Counted from the stretch's first letter, positions 1 to 9,119 are shown. The stretch is 64,000 nt of DNA from Woeseiaceae bacterium (GCA_013042375.1 JABDQH010000094.1:19573-83572); one strand, 5' to 3'. Program-made: numbers and translations. Notes: generated by a model from the letters alone, not told the origin.

Positions 1-2
1 TG

Positions 3-2252
3 GTGACCTACTCGGTCGCATTCGGCGTCGAAGGCAACGTCTCTGCGATGCCGCTCGATACGACAAGCCCGTTCGCCTGGCCGGCGCCATTGACGAACAA
101 CGCGCTCATCGACGATCTGCGCCACGCCGCCTGGAACGGGCGCGGCGAATACTACAGTGCGCAGGATCCGGACGAACTCATCACCGGGCTGCGCGGCGCA
201 CTGCGCTCGATCGAGAGTCGACTCGGATCGGCCGCTTCGGTCGCATTCAACACGGGTGCGCTGAGCACGAATTCCGAGGTTTACCTGTCACTGTTCAACA
301 GCGAAAAGTGGAGCGGTGACCTTCTCGCCTATGCGCTCGACCCGAATACCGGCGACGTCAGCACGACGCCGCAATGGTCGGCCGCACAGCGATTGACCGC
401 GCGAGATCTTGGCGCCAGTCCGCGAACCATCCTGACCTACGATGGCAGCGACGGCATCCCGTTCCAGTGGTCGTCCCTGACGAGGGAACAGAAGCGGGAT
501 TTCCGCACCGATTCGTCCGGCACCCAGGACACGGAAGCATCGGGCATGGCCCGGCATGCCTGGATGCGCGGCGAGCGCGCCTGCGAATTCTCCTCGAGCG
601 AGACGTGCCTGCACGAAGACGGCGGCGACACCTTCGACACCAAGTCGCTGCGTGAACGTGCCACCCGCCTCGGTGACATCGTGCACTCGGGCCCAGTGTT
701 CGTGGGCGCCGCGGAATCGGACTGGCCCGACGTGCCGCCGTTCCCGAGCACGGTAGGCAATACCTATGGCGAGTTCCGCGATGCAACGGCATCGCGGGCC
801 GCCGTCGTCTATGTCGGCGGCAATGACGGCATGCTGCACGCATTCGCCAAGGAAAGCGGCCAGGAACTCTTCGCGTATGTCCCCGCATCGCTGTACTCCG
901 ACAGCGCTTCCGACGGACTGCACTACCTGTCCGATCCGGGTTATGCGCACCGCTACAGCGTCGACCTGACGGCGGCGATCGCCGACGTGTATGCGCCGAC
1001 GCGCGCCGGGGCCACCGCTGCGTGGCGCACGATCCTGGTCGGCGGCCTGCGCGCCGGTGGGCGGGGCCTGTTCGCACTCGACATCACGAACCCGACCGCG
1101 ATCAGCGAGAGCGCCGCAAGCGCCAGGAACACGGTCATGTGGGAATTCTCGAGCGTCGACGACGCCGACTTCGGGCACTCCTTCAGCCGACCGTCGATCG
1201 TTCCGATGAAAGGCACGGGCAACACGATTCGCTGGGCGGTCATTACGGGCAACGGCTACAACGATCTCGGTAGCGGCGAGGCAAAGCTGTTCGTTCTGTT
1301 CATCGAGGCAGGCCTCGACGGCACGTGGTCGGCGGGCGACTACGTCGAAATTTCGACGGGCGTCGGCAATAGGTCGGATCGCAATGGCCTGTCGACGCCA
1401 GCCGTGATCGACTCGGACGGCGACGGCCTCGCTGACCGCGCCTATGCCGGCGACCTTTACGGCAACATGTGGGCCTTCGACCTGTCCGGCACGAATACCG
1501 GCAGGTGGGACGTCGCGTACAAGCGTGGCCGCACGGCGCAACCGCTGTTCACGACCGCGGCCAACCAGCCGATCACGACGACGCCGGCCATCGTTCGCAA
1601 CAGCTCAATACCCACATCCTCACGCAATTCGCCGAACACGATGGTCATCTTCGGCACCGGCCAGTACCTGACGACGGGTGACGTTGCGTCGACCGACCTG
1701 CAGTCGATGTACGGCATCTGGGACTCGGGCGATGGTCAGCTGACGCGCAGCGACCTCGTCGAACAGGAGATCGACGAGGGCCTGACGGACGACGGTGTCG
1801 TCGGCCGCACGCTGACCGACAACAGCATCAACTTCGCGTCCGACCACGGCTGGTACATCGACCTGGCCGACTCGGGCGAGCGCATGGTGTCCGATGCCGT
1901 CATCCGTGGCGACCTCGTGTTCTTCAACTCGATGAATCCCGATACCGACCCTTGCCAGGCGGGCGGTTCCGGCTGGCTCATGGTCGCCAAGTGGATCAAC
2001 GGCGGCCGACCCGGTGAGATTGCTTTCGACCTGAACGGCGACAGGCAGCTCAACGACGAGGACACGATCAATAGCAATGCGGTGGCCGGTGTCCAGGTCG
2101 TCGGCATCCCGACCGCACCCGTGAACCTGTCGAACATTCGCTACACGTCGACAACCCAGACACGAGGCGGCAGCACGATCGAGACCACCGACATTCTCAA
2201 GTCCGGCGGGCCCAGAACAGGCCGCCTGTCGTGGGAAGAGCTGACACCTTGA
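3..2252 (+). CDS. pilY1: Type IV pilus tip/assembly protein PilY1, C-terminal part (5' truncated by window edge)
   Basis: The reading frame is open at the left edge, so about 750 C-terminal residues are visible and the first GTG of the track is not the true start. The PilY1 beta-propeller signature VGGNDGMLHAF lies near residue 270. A calcium-binding loop DSDGDGLAD, followed by YAGDLYGNMWAFDL, lies near residue 470. PilY1 is a pilus-associated adhesin and calcium-dependent regulator of extension and retraction. The next two genes (pilY2-like, pilE) are the usual downstream partners. The variable N-terminal (VWA-type) half would be upstream of the window. Confidence 0.93.
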   Translation: MTYSVAFGVEGNVSAMPLDTTSPFAWPAPLTNNALIDDLRHAAWNGRGEYYSAQDPDELITGLRGALRSIESRLGSAASVAFNTGALSTNSEVYLSLFNSEKWSGDLLAYALDPNTGDVSTTPQWSAAQRLTARDLGASPRTILTYDGSDGIPFQWSSLTREQKRDFRTDSSGTQDTEASGMARHAWMRGERACEFSSSETCLHEDGGDTFDTKSLRERATRLGDIVHSGPVFVGAAESDWPDVPPFPSTVGNTYGEFRDATASRAAVVYVGGNDGMLHAFAKESGQELFAYVPASLYSDSASDGLHYLSDPGYAHRYSVDLTAAIADVYAPTRAGATAAWRTILVGGLRAGGRGLFALDITNPTAISESAASARNTVMWEFSSVDDADFGHSFSRPSIVPMKGTGNTIRWAVITGNGYNDLGSGEAKLFVLFIEAGLDGTWSAGDYVEISTGVGNRSDRNGLSTPAVIDSDGDGLADRAYAGDLYGNMWAFDLSGTNTGRWDVAYKRGRTAQPLFTTAANQPITTTPAIVRNSSIPTSSRNSPNTMVIFGTGQYLTTGDVASTDLQSMYGIWDSGDGQLTRSDLVEQEIDEGLTDDGVVGRTLTDNSINFASDHGWYIDLADSGERMVSDAVIRGDLVFFNSMNPDTDPCQAGGSGWLMVAKWINGGRPGEIAFDLNGDRQLNDEDTINSNAVAGVQVVGIPTAPVNLSNIRYTSTTQTRGGSTIETTDILKSGGPRTGRLSWEELTP

Positions 2253-2278
2253 GGCGCGGTCCGCAGGAGGACATGTAC

Positions 2279-2617
2279 ATGCGTAAACTTCGACTGACCG
2301 CGGCTATAGTCGCACTGGCACTGACCGGCATCGCGGCGGCCCAGGGACTTCCCAACTATTATCCGGCGGAAGGATTCCAGCGCACGGCGATGGTCGACAT
2401 GCTGTATCCCGAGGCCCAGCGCATCGTTATCGGCGATCTCAGTTACACCTACTCATCGAACGTCGTCGTGCACTCGCTGAAATCGTTCAGCGTGCCCTTA
2501 TCGCGCCTCAAACCGGGCACTCGCGTCGCCTTCAAGACGCTGGAGAATCGCGGCCGCGTGATTACCGAGATCTGGCTGCTGCCCGACAACTACGACGATG
2601 GCGCGGGCCGTCGTTGA
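2279..2617 (+). CDS. PilY2-like small secreted protein
   Basis: A 112-residue protein with an N-terminal signal peptide (MRKLRLTAAIVALALTGIAAAQG) and a compact C-terminal domain. The ORF track starts earlier, but AGGAGG at 2265-2270 sits 8 bases before ATG 2279, which I take as the start. Its position between pilY1 and pilE and its size match PilY2 of Pseudomonas, a poorly understood minor-pilin cluster protein. The assignment rests on context and size, because little sequence can be recognised by eye. Confidence 0.7.
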   Translation: MRKLRLTAAIVALALTGIAAAQGLPNYYPAEGFQRTAMVDMLYPEAQRIVIGDLSYTYSSNVVVHSLKSFSVPLSRLKPGTRVAFKTLENRGRVITEIWLLPDNYDDGAGRR

Positions 2618-2634
2618 GACAAGGAACCCATGCA

Positions 2635-3090
2635 TTGAAAACACCGGATAACAGGCGACAACGGGGCGTAACGCTCGTGGAACTCATGATCGTCGTGTCC
2701 ATCATCGCGATCATCGCGGCCGTGGGCTACCCGAACTACATCGAGAGCGTGCGCAAGACGCGGCGGGCCGATTGCGCCGGCGCCCTGGCGCTCCTGGCGA
2801 ACGCCATGGAGCGGCACTACTCGATCACGGGCAGCTACCTGGGCGCGGCGGATGGCGGCGGCAACACGGGCGCACCCGCCGTTTTCAACACGGCCTGCCC
2901 GATCGACGGCGGCAACGCAACTTACAACCTGACGATTTCCGCCGCGACCGCAACGACGTACAGCCTGCAGGCGGCACCGACGGGCGGACAGGCTAACGAC
3001 AAATGCGGCACGATGACGTTGACCAACACGGGCGTGAAAGGCGTCGCGGACGCCTCATCGGGCTACGACTGGCAGAAGTGCTGGCGCTGA
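2635..3090 (+). CDS. pilE: Type IV pilin-like protein PilE (minor pilin)
   Basis: Prepilin with a class III signal: a short basic leader ending RQRG, then VTLVELMIVVSIIAIIAAV, where Glu5 of the mature protein is present. Prepilin peptidase PilD should cleave after the Gly and methylate the new N-terminus. Two Cys pairs in the C-terminal half could form the pilin D-loop. The track begins at TTG 2614, but TTG 2635 has AAGGAA about 9 bases upstream and gives a normal 11-residue leader. It is the last gene of the pilV-W-X-Y1-Y2-E type cluster and faces the arsR-family gene. Confidence 0.88.
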   Translation: MKTPDNRRQRGVTLVELMIVVSIIAIIAAVGYPNYIESVRKTRRADCAGALALLANAMERHYSITGSYLGAADGGGNTGAPAVFNTACPIDGGNATYNLTISAATATTYSLQAAPTGGQANDKCGTMTLTNTGVKGVADASSGYDWQKCWR

Positions 3091-3103
3091 TTGGGACCAA
3101 GGT

Positions 3104-3439
3104 TCAGGCGGAGCACTCGGCCTCGCCGCAGTAGATGTCGTGCAACAGGTTGATGATGCGGTCGGTCGGTCCGCTCGCCAGCGAATAGTAAATCGTCTGT
3201 GACTCGCGCCGCGTGTCGACGAGTCCCTGCTGGCGCAGCCGGGCGAGTTGCTGAGACAGCGCCGACTGGCTCAGCGGAATCAGTTCGTTGAGCTCCCCGA
3301 CAGAGCGCTCGCCCTCGGCCAGCAAACACAGGATCATCAGGCGGCTTTCGTTACCCAGCGCCTTCATGAGGCCGGCCGCATCCGATGCGTGGTCCTGCAT
3401 GTCGGCGGCCGCGGGAACTCGAGTGTTTTTCTTGCTCAT
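3104..3439 (-). CDS. ArsR-family repressor of the BigR/SqrR persulfide-sensing type
   Basis: A 111-residue winged-helix protein starting MSKKNTRV; the track's longer N-terminus translates the AT-rich promoter. The recognition helix is SQSALSQQLARLRQQGL, followed by the wing TRRESQTIYYSL. Cys38 (in MILCLL) and Cys104 (in DIYC) are 66 residues apart. That is the spacing of the dithiol pair that forms a polysulfide bridge in Xylella BigR and Rhodobacter SqrR. A third Cys is at 109. It probably represses itself and perhaps the divergent cytochrome gene in the absence of sulfide or persulfide. No sulfide oxidation gene is in the window. Confidence 0.85.
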   Translation of the reverse strand: MSKKNTRVPAAADMQDHASDAAGLMKALGNESRLMILCLLAEGERSVGELNELIPLSQSALSQQLARLRQQGLVDTRRESQTIYYSLASGPTDRIINLLHDIYCGEAECSA

Positions 3440-3447
3440 GAAGCTCG

Positions 3448-3467
3448 AATATAAGGAATAATATATT
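3448..3467 (-). promoter_or_regulatory. Candidate operator of the BigR-like repressor
   Basis: Perfect inverted repeat AATATA-N8-TATATT located 9 bases upstream of the repressor start, in a strongly AT-rich block. Its position suggests an autoregulatory site. AT-richness makes chance palindromes more likely here, so the call is tentative. Confidence 0.4.
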
Positions 3468-3527
3468 AGAAGTCCATAATTTAGCATTTTCTTGTGTTGC
3501 TGCGCACCCTCGCGCGGACACTTGTTA

Positions 3528-3533
3528 TATAAT
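3528..3533 (+). promoter_or_regulatory. Candidate -10 box for the cytochrome c gene
   Basis: A perfect TATAAT lies 64 bases before the GTG start of the cytochrome gene in the divergent arsR/cytochrome spacer. No good -35 hexamer is seen at normal spacing, so activation or an extended -10 may be needed. Confidence 0.35.
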
Positions 3534-3597
3534 CGCCGGCCTCCGCCGGGCCGCCGCGCCCGCACCGAATAAAGATCGATACCCTCCGGAGCAAATC

Positions 3598-4110
3598 GTG
3601 AGTCGGGACCAGAAATTTTTTGACATGTATTCCCTCATCATCGGCGTGCTGGTGGTCTTCGCCCTCGGCATTTTCGTGCTGGCCACGAAGATGTCGGACA
3701 GGACGCAGGGCGTCTACAAGCGCGATACAGCCGAGTACCAGGCCGCGGTCGCGGAGCGCATTCGCCCGGTGGGCGCGGTCTACATGCCCGGCGAGGAACG
3801 GGAGGCGCCCGTTCCCGTTGCCGAGACGATAGCGGAACCCGAACCGGTTGCCGCGGCCATGACGGGCCCGCAGGTCTACAACATGGCCTGCAACGCCTGT
3901 CACGGCACAGGCGCGGCCGGCGCGCCGATCCTCGGTAACGTGGATCAGTGGACCGACCGCATCGCGCAGGGCATCGACGTGCTCAGGAAACACGCAATCG
4001 AGGGCTTCGCGGGCTCGGCAGGCGTCATGCCACCGAAGGGCGGCTTCGTGAACCTGTCGGACGCGGAGGTCAGCGACGCCGTCGACTACATGGTCGAAGA
4101 ATCGTCTTAG
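3598..4110 (+). CDS. Membrane-anchored cytochrome c5 family protein
   Basis: A 170-residue protein with one N-terminal membrane anchor (about residues 11-30), a proline/glutamate-rich periplasmic linker, and a single c-type haem domain. The haem site is CNACH at 98-102, and GVMPPKGG supplies the likely axial Met. The GTG start at 3598 follows a purine-rich CGGAG. Cytochromes c5 shuttle electrons to terminal oxidases or reductases in the periplasm. The gene is divergent from the BigR-like repressor, so regulation by it is possible but unproven. Confidence 0.88.
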   Translation: MSRDQKFFDMYSLIIGVLVVFALGIFVLATKMSDRTQGVYKRDTAEYQAAVAERIRPVGAVYMPGEEREAPVPVAETIAEPEPVAAAMTGPQVYNMACNACHGTGAAGAPILGNVDQWTDRIAQGIDVLRKHAIEGFAGSAGVMPPKGGFVNLSDAEVSDAVDYMVEESS

Positions 4111-4122
4111 GGACGAGGCATT

Positions 4123-4190
4123 GTGGGAGGGCCTTCAGGCCCGAATACATTCGCGGCCCAGGTGCCCTCGGGGTATGAAGCCGCTCCCAC
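4123..4190. repeat. REP-like palindromic element 1
   Basis: A GTGGGAGGGCC...CCGCTCCCAC element with inner half-palindromes (GGCCTTCAGGCC), between the convergent cytochrome and comM genes. The terminal GTGGGAG/CTCCCAC inverted repeat is shared with five other copies in this window. Confidence 0.75.
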
Positions 4191-4201
4191 GAGATTGGCT
4201 C

Positions 4202-5704
4202 CTACGTACGTCGATCAAAACATCGTAAAGACAGCGCCTCCGCGATGTGCGGGGGACCTATTTCTTTGCTCGCCGCTAAGTCGGCGATCGTGCGCGACAC
4301 GCGCAGCACCCGATGGTGCGAACGCGCCGACAGGTTGAAGCGCTCGGTTGCCGCCTCGAGCAGGCGCCAGCTCTCGTCGTCGAGTTCGCAGAAGTTATCG
4401 AGATCGCTTCCTTCGAGGCGCGCATTGGTGACGCCGGCACGCTCGATCTGCAGGGCCTGAGCGCATTGCACACGCCCGGCGACAGTCGCGCTGTCTTCGC
4501 CGCATTGGTCTCGATTGCGAAGCACCTGCGCCGCCGGTCTCAGGACCTCGACGTGCAAATCGATGCGATCGAGCAGCGGGCCGGAGACCTTGTTGCGATA
4601 GGTGGCGACGCGGTCGCGGCTGCAGCGGCAGTCGGCCTGCGCGTCGCCGAGGTAACCGCAGGGACACGGGTTCATCGCCGCGACCAGCTGGAAGCGCGCC
4701 GGGAAGCTCGCGTGTGCGCCGGCGCGGGCGATGCGAATCACGCCCGTCTCGAGCGGTTCACGCAGCGCCTCGAGCACATTGCGATTGAACTCGGGCAACT
4801 CGTCCAGGAACAGTACGCCGTTATGCGCCCGCGAGATTTCGCCCGGTGACAGTATTCGCCCCCCGCCGACGAGCGCCGCCGCGGATGCCGAATGGTGCGG
4901 CGCCCGAAATGGCCGGGCGCGCCAGCGGCTCGCCTCCACGGGCGCACCGGCGAGGGAACTGACCGCCGCCGATTCGAGTGCCTCGTCGCGTGACATCGCG
5001 GGCTGGATGCCGGCCAGGCGACGCGCCAGCATGCTCTTGCCCGTGCCCGGCGGCCCGACGAACAGCAGGTTGTGATTACCGGCCGCGGCAATCTCGAGCG
5101 CGCGCTTGGCGAACGGCTGCCCCTTCACGTCGGCGAGGTTGGCACGACACTGGGATGTCGCGGGTAACGGCGCAGCCGTCGCAGGCGCGATCGGCTCGCT
5201 GCCGACGAGATGTGCCGTCACCTCTCGCAAGGACGATGCCGGGTACACGGTCGCTTCGGCCAGGACCGCCTCACTCGCATTGGCGCTCGGCACGATGACG
5301 CTGCGCTGCGCATCGTGTGCCCGGATGACGGCCGGCAAGAGTCCGGGCACGGGGCGCAACGTTCCATCGAGCGCGAGTTCGCCGTATACCTCGACGCCCT
5401 CGAGTGCGGCAGCCGGAAAGCGCTTCTGGGCGGCCAGCAGGCCGAGCGCGATCGCGAGATCGTAGCGCCCGCCGGTCTTGCGCATCTCGGCCGGGCCGAG
5501 GCTTACCGTGATGCGCGACTGCGGCCAGTCGAAACCCGAGCTGATGATGGCGCCGCGCACGCGGTCCTTGCTCTCGCGCACGGCCGTTTCGGGCATACCG
5601 ACGAGATTGAAGACCGGCAGGCCGCCGGACAGGAAGACCTCGATCGTGACAGGTGGCGCCTCGGTGCCGTACTGCGCGCGGCAATGCAGTATCGCAAGTC
5701 CCAT
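4202..5704 (-). CDS. comM: ComM/YifB family Mg-chelatase-like AAA+ ATPase
   Basis: About 500 residues: an N-terminal Lon-protease-like fold domain (MGLAILHCRAQYG...), then AAA+ with Walker A GPPGTGKS and Walker B FLDELPEF. A CPCGY...CRC cysteine cluster and a C-terminal Mg-chelatase domain follow. ComM is the hexameric helicase that promotes branch migration during natural transformation. The TTG start in the track (5728) lies inside a REP-like copy; ATG 5704 begins the conserved sequence and is preceded by GGAGGG. The neighbouring ubiK and pilus genes fit the usual order, and pili are also part of DNA uptake. Confidence 0.93.
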   Translation of the reverse strand: MGLAILHCRAQYGTEAPPVTIEVFLSGGLPVFNLVGMPETAVRESKDRVRGAIISSGFDWPQSRITVSLGPAEMRKTGGRYDLAIALGLLAAQKRFPAAALEGVEVYGELALDGTLRPVPGLLPAVIRAHDAQRSVIVPSANASEAVLAEATVYPASSLREVTAHLVGSEPIAPATAAPLPATSQCRANLADVKGQPFAKRALEIAAAGNHNLLFVGPPGTGKSMLARRLAGIQPAMSRDEALESAAVSSLAGAPVEASRWRARPFRAPHHSASAAALVGGGRILSPGEISRAHNGVLFLDELPEFNRNVLEALREPLETGVIRIARAGAHASFPARFQLVAAMNPCPCGYLGDAQADCRCSRDRVATYRNKVSGPLLDRIDLHVEVLRPAAQVLRNRDQCGEDSATVAGRVQCAQALQIERAGVTNARLEGSDLDNFCELDDESWRLLEAATERFNLSARSHHRVLRVSRTIADLAASKEIGPPHIAEALSLRCFDRRT

Positions 5705-5734
5705 CGGCCCTCCGTGGCCAACCAGCAATGGGTG

Positions 5735-5757
5735 GATGGGCTAAAAGCCCTCCCACA
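5735..5757. repeat. REP-like half element 2
   Basis: On the minus strand this reads GTGGGAGGGCTTTTAGCCC, one half of the REP-like family. It lies between the ubiK stop and the comM start, so comM's upstream region partly derives from a repeat. Confidence 0.6.
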
Positions 5758-5758
5758 T

Positions 5759-5998
5759 CTAGTCGCGGCTTTCCATTTCCGCTACGCGCGCCTCGAGCGC
5801 CTCGAGCTTCTCGCGCGTCCGGGCTAGCACGGCCTCCTGGACATCGAATTCCTCGCGCGTGACAAGGTCGAGCTTGTTGAGCGAGGTGCGCAATACGCCA
5901 CGAAAATTCTGCTCGAGATCCTCGCGCATCGCGCGCAGGCCGCCCGGCACCGCATCGGCGAGTTTCCTCGCAATGTTTTCCAGTGATTCGTCGTTCAT
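5759..5998 (-). CDS. ubiK: Ubiquinone biosynthesis accessory factor UbiK
   Basis: A 79-residue BMFP-domain protein (MNDESLENIARKLADAVPGG, then a coiled coil ending RVAEMESRD). UbiK forms a complex with UbiJ and assists aerobic ubiquinone synthesis at the membrane; ubiJ is in this window at 21657. The track's 14 extra N-terminal residues are not conserved, so ATG 5998 is taken. The gene reads toward comM. Confidence 0.88.
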   Translation of the reverse strand: MNDESLENIARKLADAVPGGLRAMREDLEQNFRGVLRTSLNKLDLVTREEFDVQEAVLARTREKLEALEARVAEMESRD

Positions 5999-6063
5999 GG
6001 CGACGTGATACCCGAGCGACCCGCAAAACGCCAGACCCAAAACGGTGCGAACCCCGGATTTAT

Positions 6064-6080
6064 TGCACCACAGGCGTGCG
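6064..6080 (+). promoter_or_regulatory. Candidate NtrC-binding site
   Basis: TGCACCA-N3-GCGTGCG matches one full half and part of the other half of the NtrC palindrome TGCACCA-N3-TGGTGCA. It lies about 70 bases upstream of the sigma-54 promoter. Confidence 0.35.
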
Positions 6081-6133
6081 CGGCCGATGCGTGCGCTATC
6101 TCAACACACGGATTAATAACGGGTTTTTATTTT

Positions 6134-6149
6134 TGGCACGGAATCTGCT
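6134..6149 (+). promoter_or_regulatory. Sigma-54 (-24/-12) promoter of the porin-glnK-amtB operon
   Basis: TGGCACGGAATCTGCT has GG and GC exactly 10 bases apart and a complete TGGCACG -24 element. It lies about 40 bases before the porin start codon. This is the expected NtrC-dependent nitrogen-starvation promoter for glnK-amtB operons. Confidence 0.8.
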
Positions 6150-6190
6150 CCAGGGAGACTGAATTCGAAATCTTCAACGGAGTTTGAGCC

Positions 6191-6844
6191 ATGAAAGTCT
6201 TTGCAAAAACCACCGTCGCCGTGCTGCTCGCGACCTCATGCAGCCTCGCACAGGCCGACGTGTCCGCGAATCTCGGCTACATGAGTGAGTACCATTTCCG
6301 CGGCATCCTGCAGAAGGTCTCCTCGGTCAGCGGCGGGATCGACTATGAATCCGGCGGCTTTTACGTCGGGACCTGGGCCGCCGACGTCGGCGACAACTAC
6401 TACGAGTCCGGTAGCGGGCTGGAGATCGACGGCTACTTCGGCTACGGCACGGAAGTTGGCGACGTGGCCCTGAGCATCGGCTACACGGGCTACTTCTATA
6501 CGGGCGACTTCGACGACACCTACCAGGAGATCAACCTGGGCGCGGGTTTCGGGCCGCTGTCGCTCGACGTCGCCATCGGCACCTGGGACAACGACTTCGA
6601 CCCGCTTACGGACGGCGACCAGGACGACTACACGTTCGTCTCGCTCACCTTCGAACACGAAGGCTTCTACGGCACCCTCGGAACGTTCTCGCAGGACGCC
6701 GACGGTGACTACCTGGAGCTCGGCTACGGCACGACGATTTCCGAGATCGACGTCGGCCTGTCGCTCATTTTCGCGAACGACGATCTCATCGGAGAAGCCG
6801 ACGAGTCGCTCGTATTCACGATCGGCAAGTCCTTCGATCTCTGA
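6191..6844 (+). CDS. TorF-family putative outer-membrane porin
   Basis: A 217-residue protein with a signal peptide ending AQA, then repeated amphipathic strands rich in Tyr/Gly (LGYMSEYHFRG, GYFGYGTEVGD) ending in a C-terminal KSFDL, typical of a small beta-barrel. It resembles the family annotated TorF/conserved hypothetical (Gcw_chp), often found next to glnK-amtB. It is first in the sigma-54-controlled operon, so it may pass small nitrogen compounds through the outer membrane; that role is inferred from context. Confidence 0.8.
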   Translation: MKVFAKTTVAVLLATSCSLAQADVSANLGYMSEYHFRGILQKVSSVSGGIDYESGGFYVGTWAADVGDNYYESGSGLEIDGYFGYGTEVGDVALSIGYTGYFYTGDFDDTYQEINLGAGFGPLSLDVAIGTWDNDFDPLTDGDQDDYTFVSLTFEHEGFYGTLGTFSQDADGDYLELGYGTTISEIDVGLSLIFANDDLIGEADESLVFTIGKSFDL

Positions 6845-7201
<357 letters not shown>

Positions 7202-7219
7202 GAACACGGAGGAAATATC

Positions 7220-8494
7220 GTGGACGCAACCAATATAGCGGCGCAGGTCACCGAACTCTCGTACGCGCTGGACACTTTTTACTTTCTCGTCTGTGGCGCG
7301 CTCGTCATGTGGATGGCGGCGGGCTTCACAATGCTCGAGTCGGGCCTCGTGCGCGCCAAGAACACGGCCGAGATTCTCACCAAGAACGTCGGCCTCTACT
7401 CGATCGCCTGCATCATGTACATGCTGGTCGGTTACTCGATCATGTACCCGGGCGACTTCGAAGGCGGGATCTTTCAATCGCTCTCGACCATCGGTTCCGG
7501 CCTGCTCGGTTCCGACGATAATAATGCCGCGACCGTCATGGCCGGCGACGCTTACTACTCGAACCTGTCGGACTTCTTCTTCCAGGTCGTGTTCGTCGCC
7601 ACGGCGATGTCGATCGTCTCGGGTGCCGTCGCCGAACGCATGAAGCTGTGGTCGTTCTTCATGTTCGCGGTCGTCCTAACCGGCTTTATTTACCCGGTGC
7701 AGGGCTTCTGGAAGTGGGGCAGCGGCTGGCTCAACACAGGCGGGTTTCTCGACTTCGCGGGATCCGGCGTCGTGCACATGTGTGGCGCAGCAGCCGCGCT
7801 GGCAGGCGTGCTGCTGCTCGGCGCACGCAAGGGCAAGTACGGCCCGGGCGGCCAGGTCAACGCTATACCAGGCGCCAACCTGCCGCTCGCCGCAATCGGT
7901 ACCCTGATCCTGTGGCTCGGCTGGTTCGGCTTCAACGGCGGTTCGCAGCTGCAGGTCACGGGCGTCGACAACGCCAACGCCGTCGCGCTGATCTTCGTCA
8001 ATACCAACATGGCGGCGGCCGGCGGCCTGGTCTTCGCGCTGCTGCTGTCGCGCTTCTGGTTCGGCAAGGCCGACCTGACGATGGCGCTCAACGGCGCGCT
8101 CGCCGGCCTCGTCGCCATCACGGCAGAACCGCTGACGCCGTCGCCGTTCGCGGCCACGCTGATCGGCGCCGTGGGCGGCCTGCTGGTCGTCGCATCCATC
8201 GTCACCCTCGACAAGCTGAAGATCGACGATCCGGTCGGCGCCATCTCGGTGCACGGCGTGGTCGGCATCTGGGGCCTGCTGGCGGTGTGCTTCACAAACG
8301 AAGACGCTTCGCTGTTGTGGCAGCTGATCGGCATCGTCTCCATCTTCGCCTGGGTATTCGTGACCAGCCTCGTGGTCTGGTTCGTCCTCAAGAAGACCGT
8401 TGGAATCCGGGTCTCCGAGGAAGAGGAGTACGAAGGCGTCGATCTCGGCGAGTGCGGCCTCGAGGCCTATCCCGAGTTCACCTCGGCCGAGTAA
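7220..8494 (+). CDS. amtB: Ammonium transporter AmtB
   Basis: A 424-residue polytopic protein with about 11 membrane segments. The pore histidines are in GVVHMCGAAAALAG and ISVHGVVGIWG, and WLGWFGFNGGS matches the Amt signature. The GTG start at 7220 has ACGGAGGA just upstream. It conducts ammonium/ammonia across the inner membrane and is gated by GlnK. The acidic C-terminal tail (EEEEYEGVDLGE) faces the cytoplasm. The operon ends at a strong terminator 40 bases later. Confidence 0.97.
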   Translation: MDATNIAAQVTELSYALDTFYFLVCGALVMWMAAGFTMLESGLVRAKNTAEILTKNVGLYSIACIMYMLVGYSIMYPGDFEGGIFQSLSTIGSGLLGSDDNNAATVMAGDAYYSNLSDFFFQVVFVATAMSIVSGAVAERMKLWSFFMFAVVLTGFIYPVQGFWKWGSGWLNTGGFLDFAGSGVVHMCGAAAALAGVLLLGARKGKYGPGGQVNAIPGANLPLAAIGTLILWLGWFGFNGGSQLQVTGVDNANAVALIFVNTNMAAAGGLVFALLLSRFWFGKADLTMALNGALAGLVAITAEPLTPSPFAATLIGAVGGLLVVASIVTLDKLKIDDPVGAISVHGVVGIWGLLAVCFTNEDASLLWQLIGIVSIFAWVFVTSLVVWFVLKKTVGIRVSEEEEYEGVDLGECGLEAYPEFTSAE

Positions 8495-8533
8495 ACGATC
8501 CCCCTGACCGGACTTTCCATAATCCGGTACCTT

Positions 8534-8561
8534 GTGGCGGGCCTTCGGGCCCGCCACTTTT
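8534..8561 (+). terminator. Rho-independent terminator of the amtB operon
   Basis: A perfect 10-bp stem GTGGCGGGCC/GGCCCGCCAC closed by a TTCG tetraloop and followed by TTTT, 40 bases after the amtB stop. Confidence 0.92.
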
Positions 8562-8643
8562 ACTTCCGGGGTGCACCAATGTCCGAAATCGCCCGTGACC
8601 ACGATCACAGCCTGTCGGAGCCAGACATGCTTTAATTCCCTGT

Positions 8644-9111
8644 ATGGACAGCAGAAAGACAGCGCTCACCTTCCTGATCGCGGTACTGGCTCTCGCCGGC
8701 GCCGCGGCCGCCAGCGAGACGATCTACAAGTGGACTGACGACGATGGCAACGTCCACTACGAGGATCGTCCGAGCGGCGCCGCATCCGAGGAACGCCTGA
8801 AACTCAGCTATCAGCGCACGAGCGGTGCATCGGTTCAGCAGCGCGTGCAGGCCAGGCTCGATCGCCAGGCGGCGCGCGCTGAGGAACAGAGCATCAAGGA
8901 AGCGGCCCGCCAGGATGACGCCGACAAGACGGCAGCAGCAGCCGAGCGCGAGCAGGCCTGCGCTAACGCCCGTGCGCGGCTCGAGTCCTATCTCCAGTCC
9001 CGGCGCCTGTATCGCACCAGCGCGAGCGGCGAACGCGAATACCTCGACGATGCGGCGCGCGAGGACGCGCGGCGTAAAGCCGAGGAAAAAGTCAGCGAGT
9101 ACTGCTCCTGA
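8644..9111 (+). CDS. DUF4124 domain-containing exported protein
   Basis: 155 residues with a signal peptide (ends AAAAS), an N-terminal DUF4124 motif (IYKWTDDDGNVHYEDRPSG, residues about 27-45), then a long charged Ala/Glu/Arg helix, probably coiled coil. DUF4124 proteins are periplasmic and of unknown function. A second DUF4124 protein lies at 32447. The gene stands alone before algZ. Confidence 0.82.
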   Translation: MDSRKTALTFLIAVLALAGAAAASETIYKWTDDDGNVHYEDRPSGAASEERLKLSYQRTSGASVQQRVQARLDRQAARAEEQSIKEAARQDDADKTAAAAEREQACANARARLESYLQSRRLYRTSASGEREYLDDAAREDARRKAEEKVSEYCS

Positions 9112-9119
9112 TCGCGACT

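Noticed and set aside
288-1541. 417-residue minus-strand ORF inside pilY1
   Set aside because: It is a frame shadow of a high-GC gene: Arg/Ala/Val-rich, no motifs, and fully antisense to a clear PilY1.
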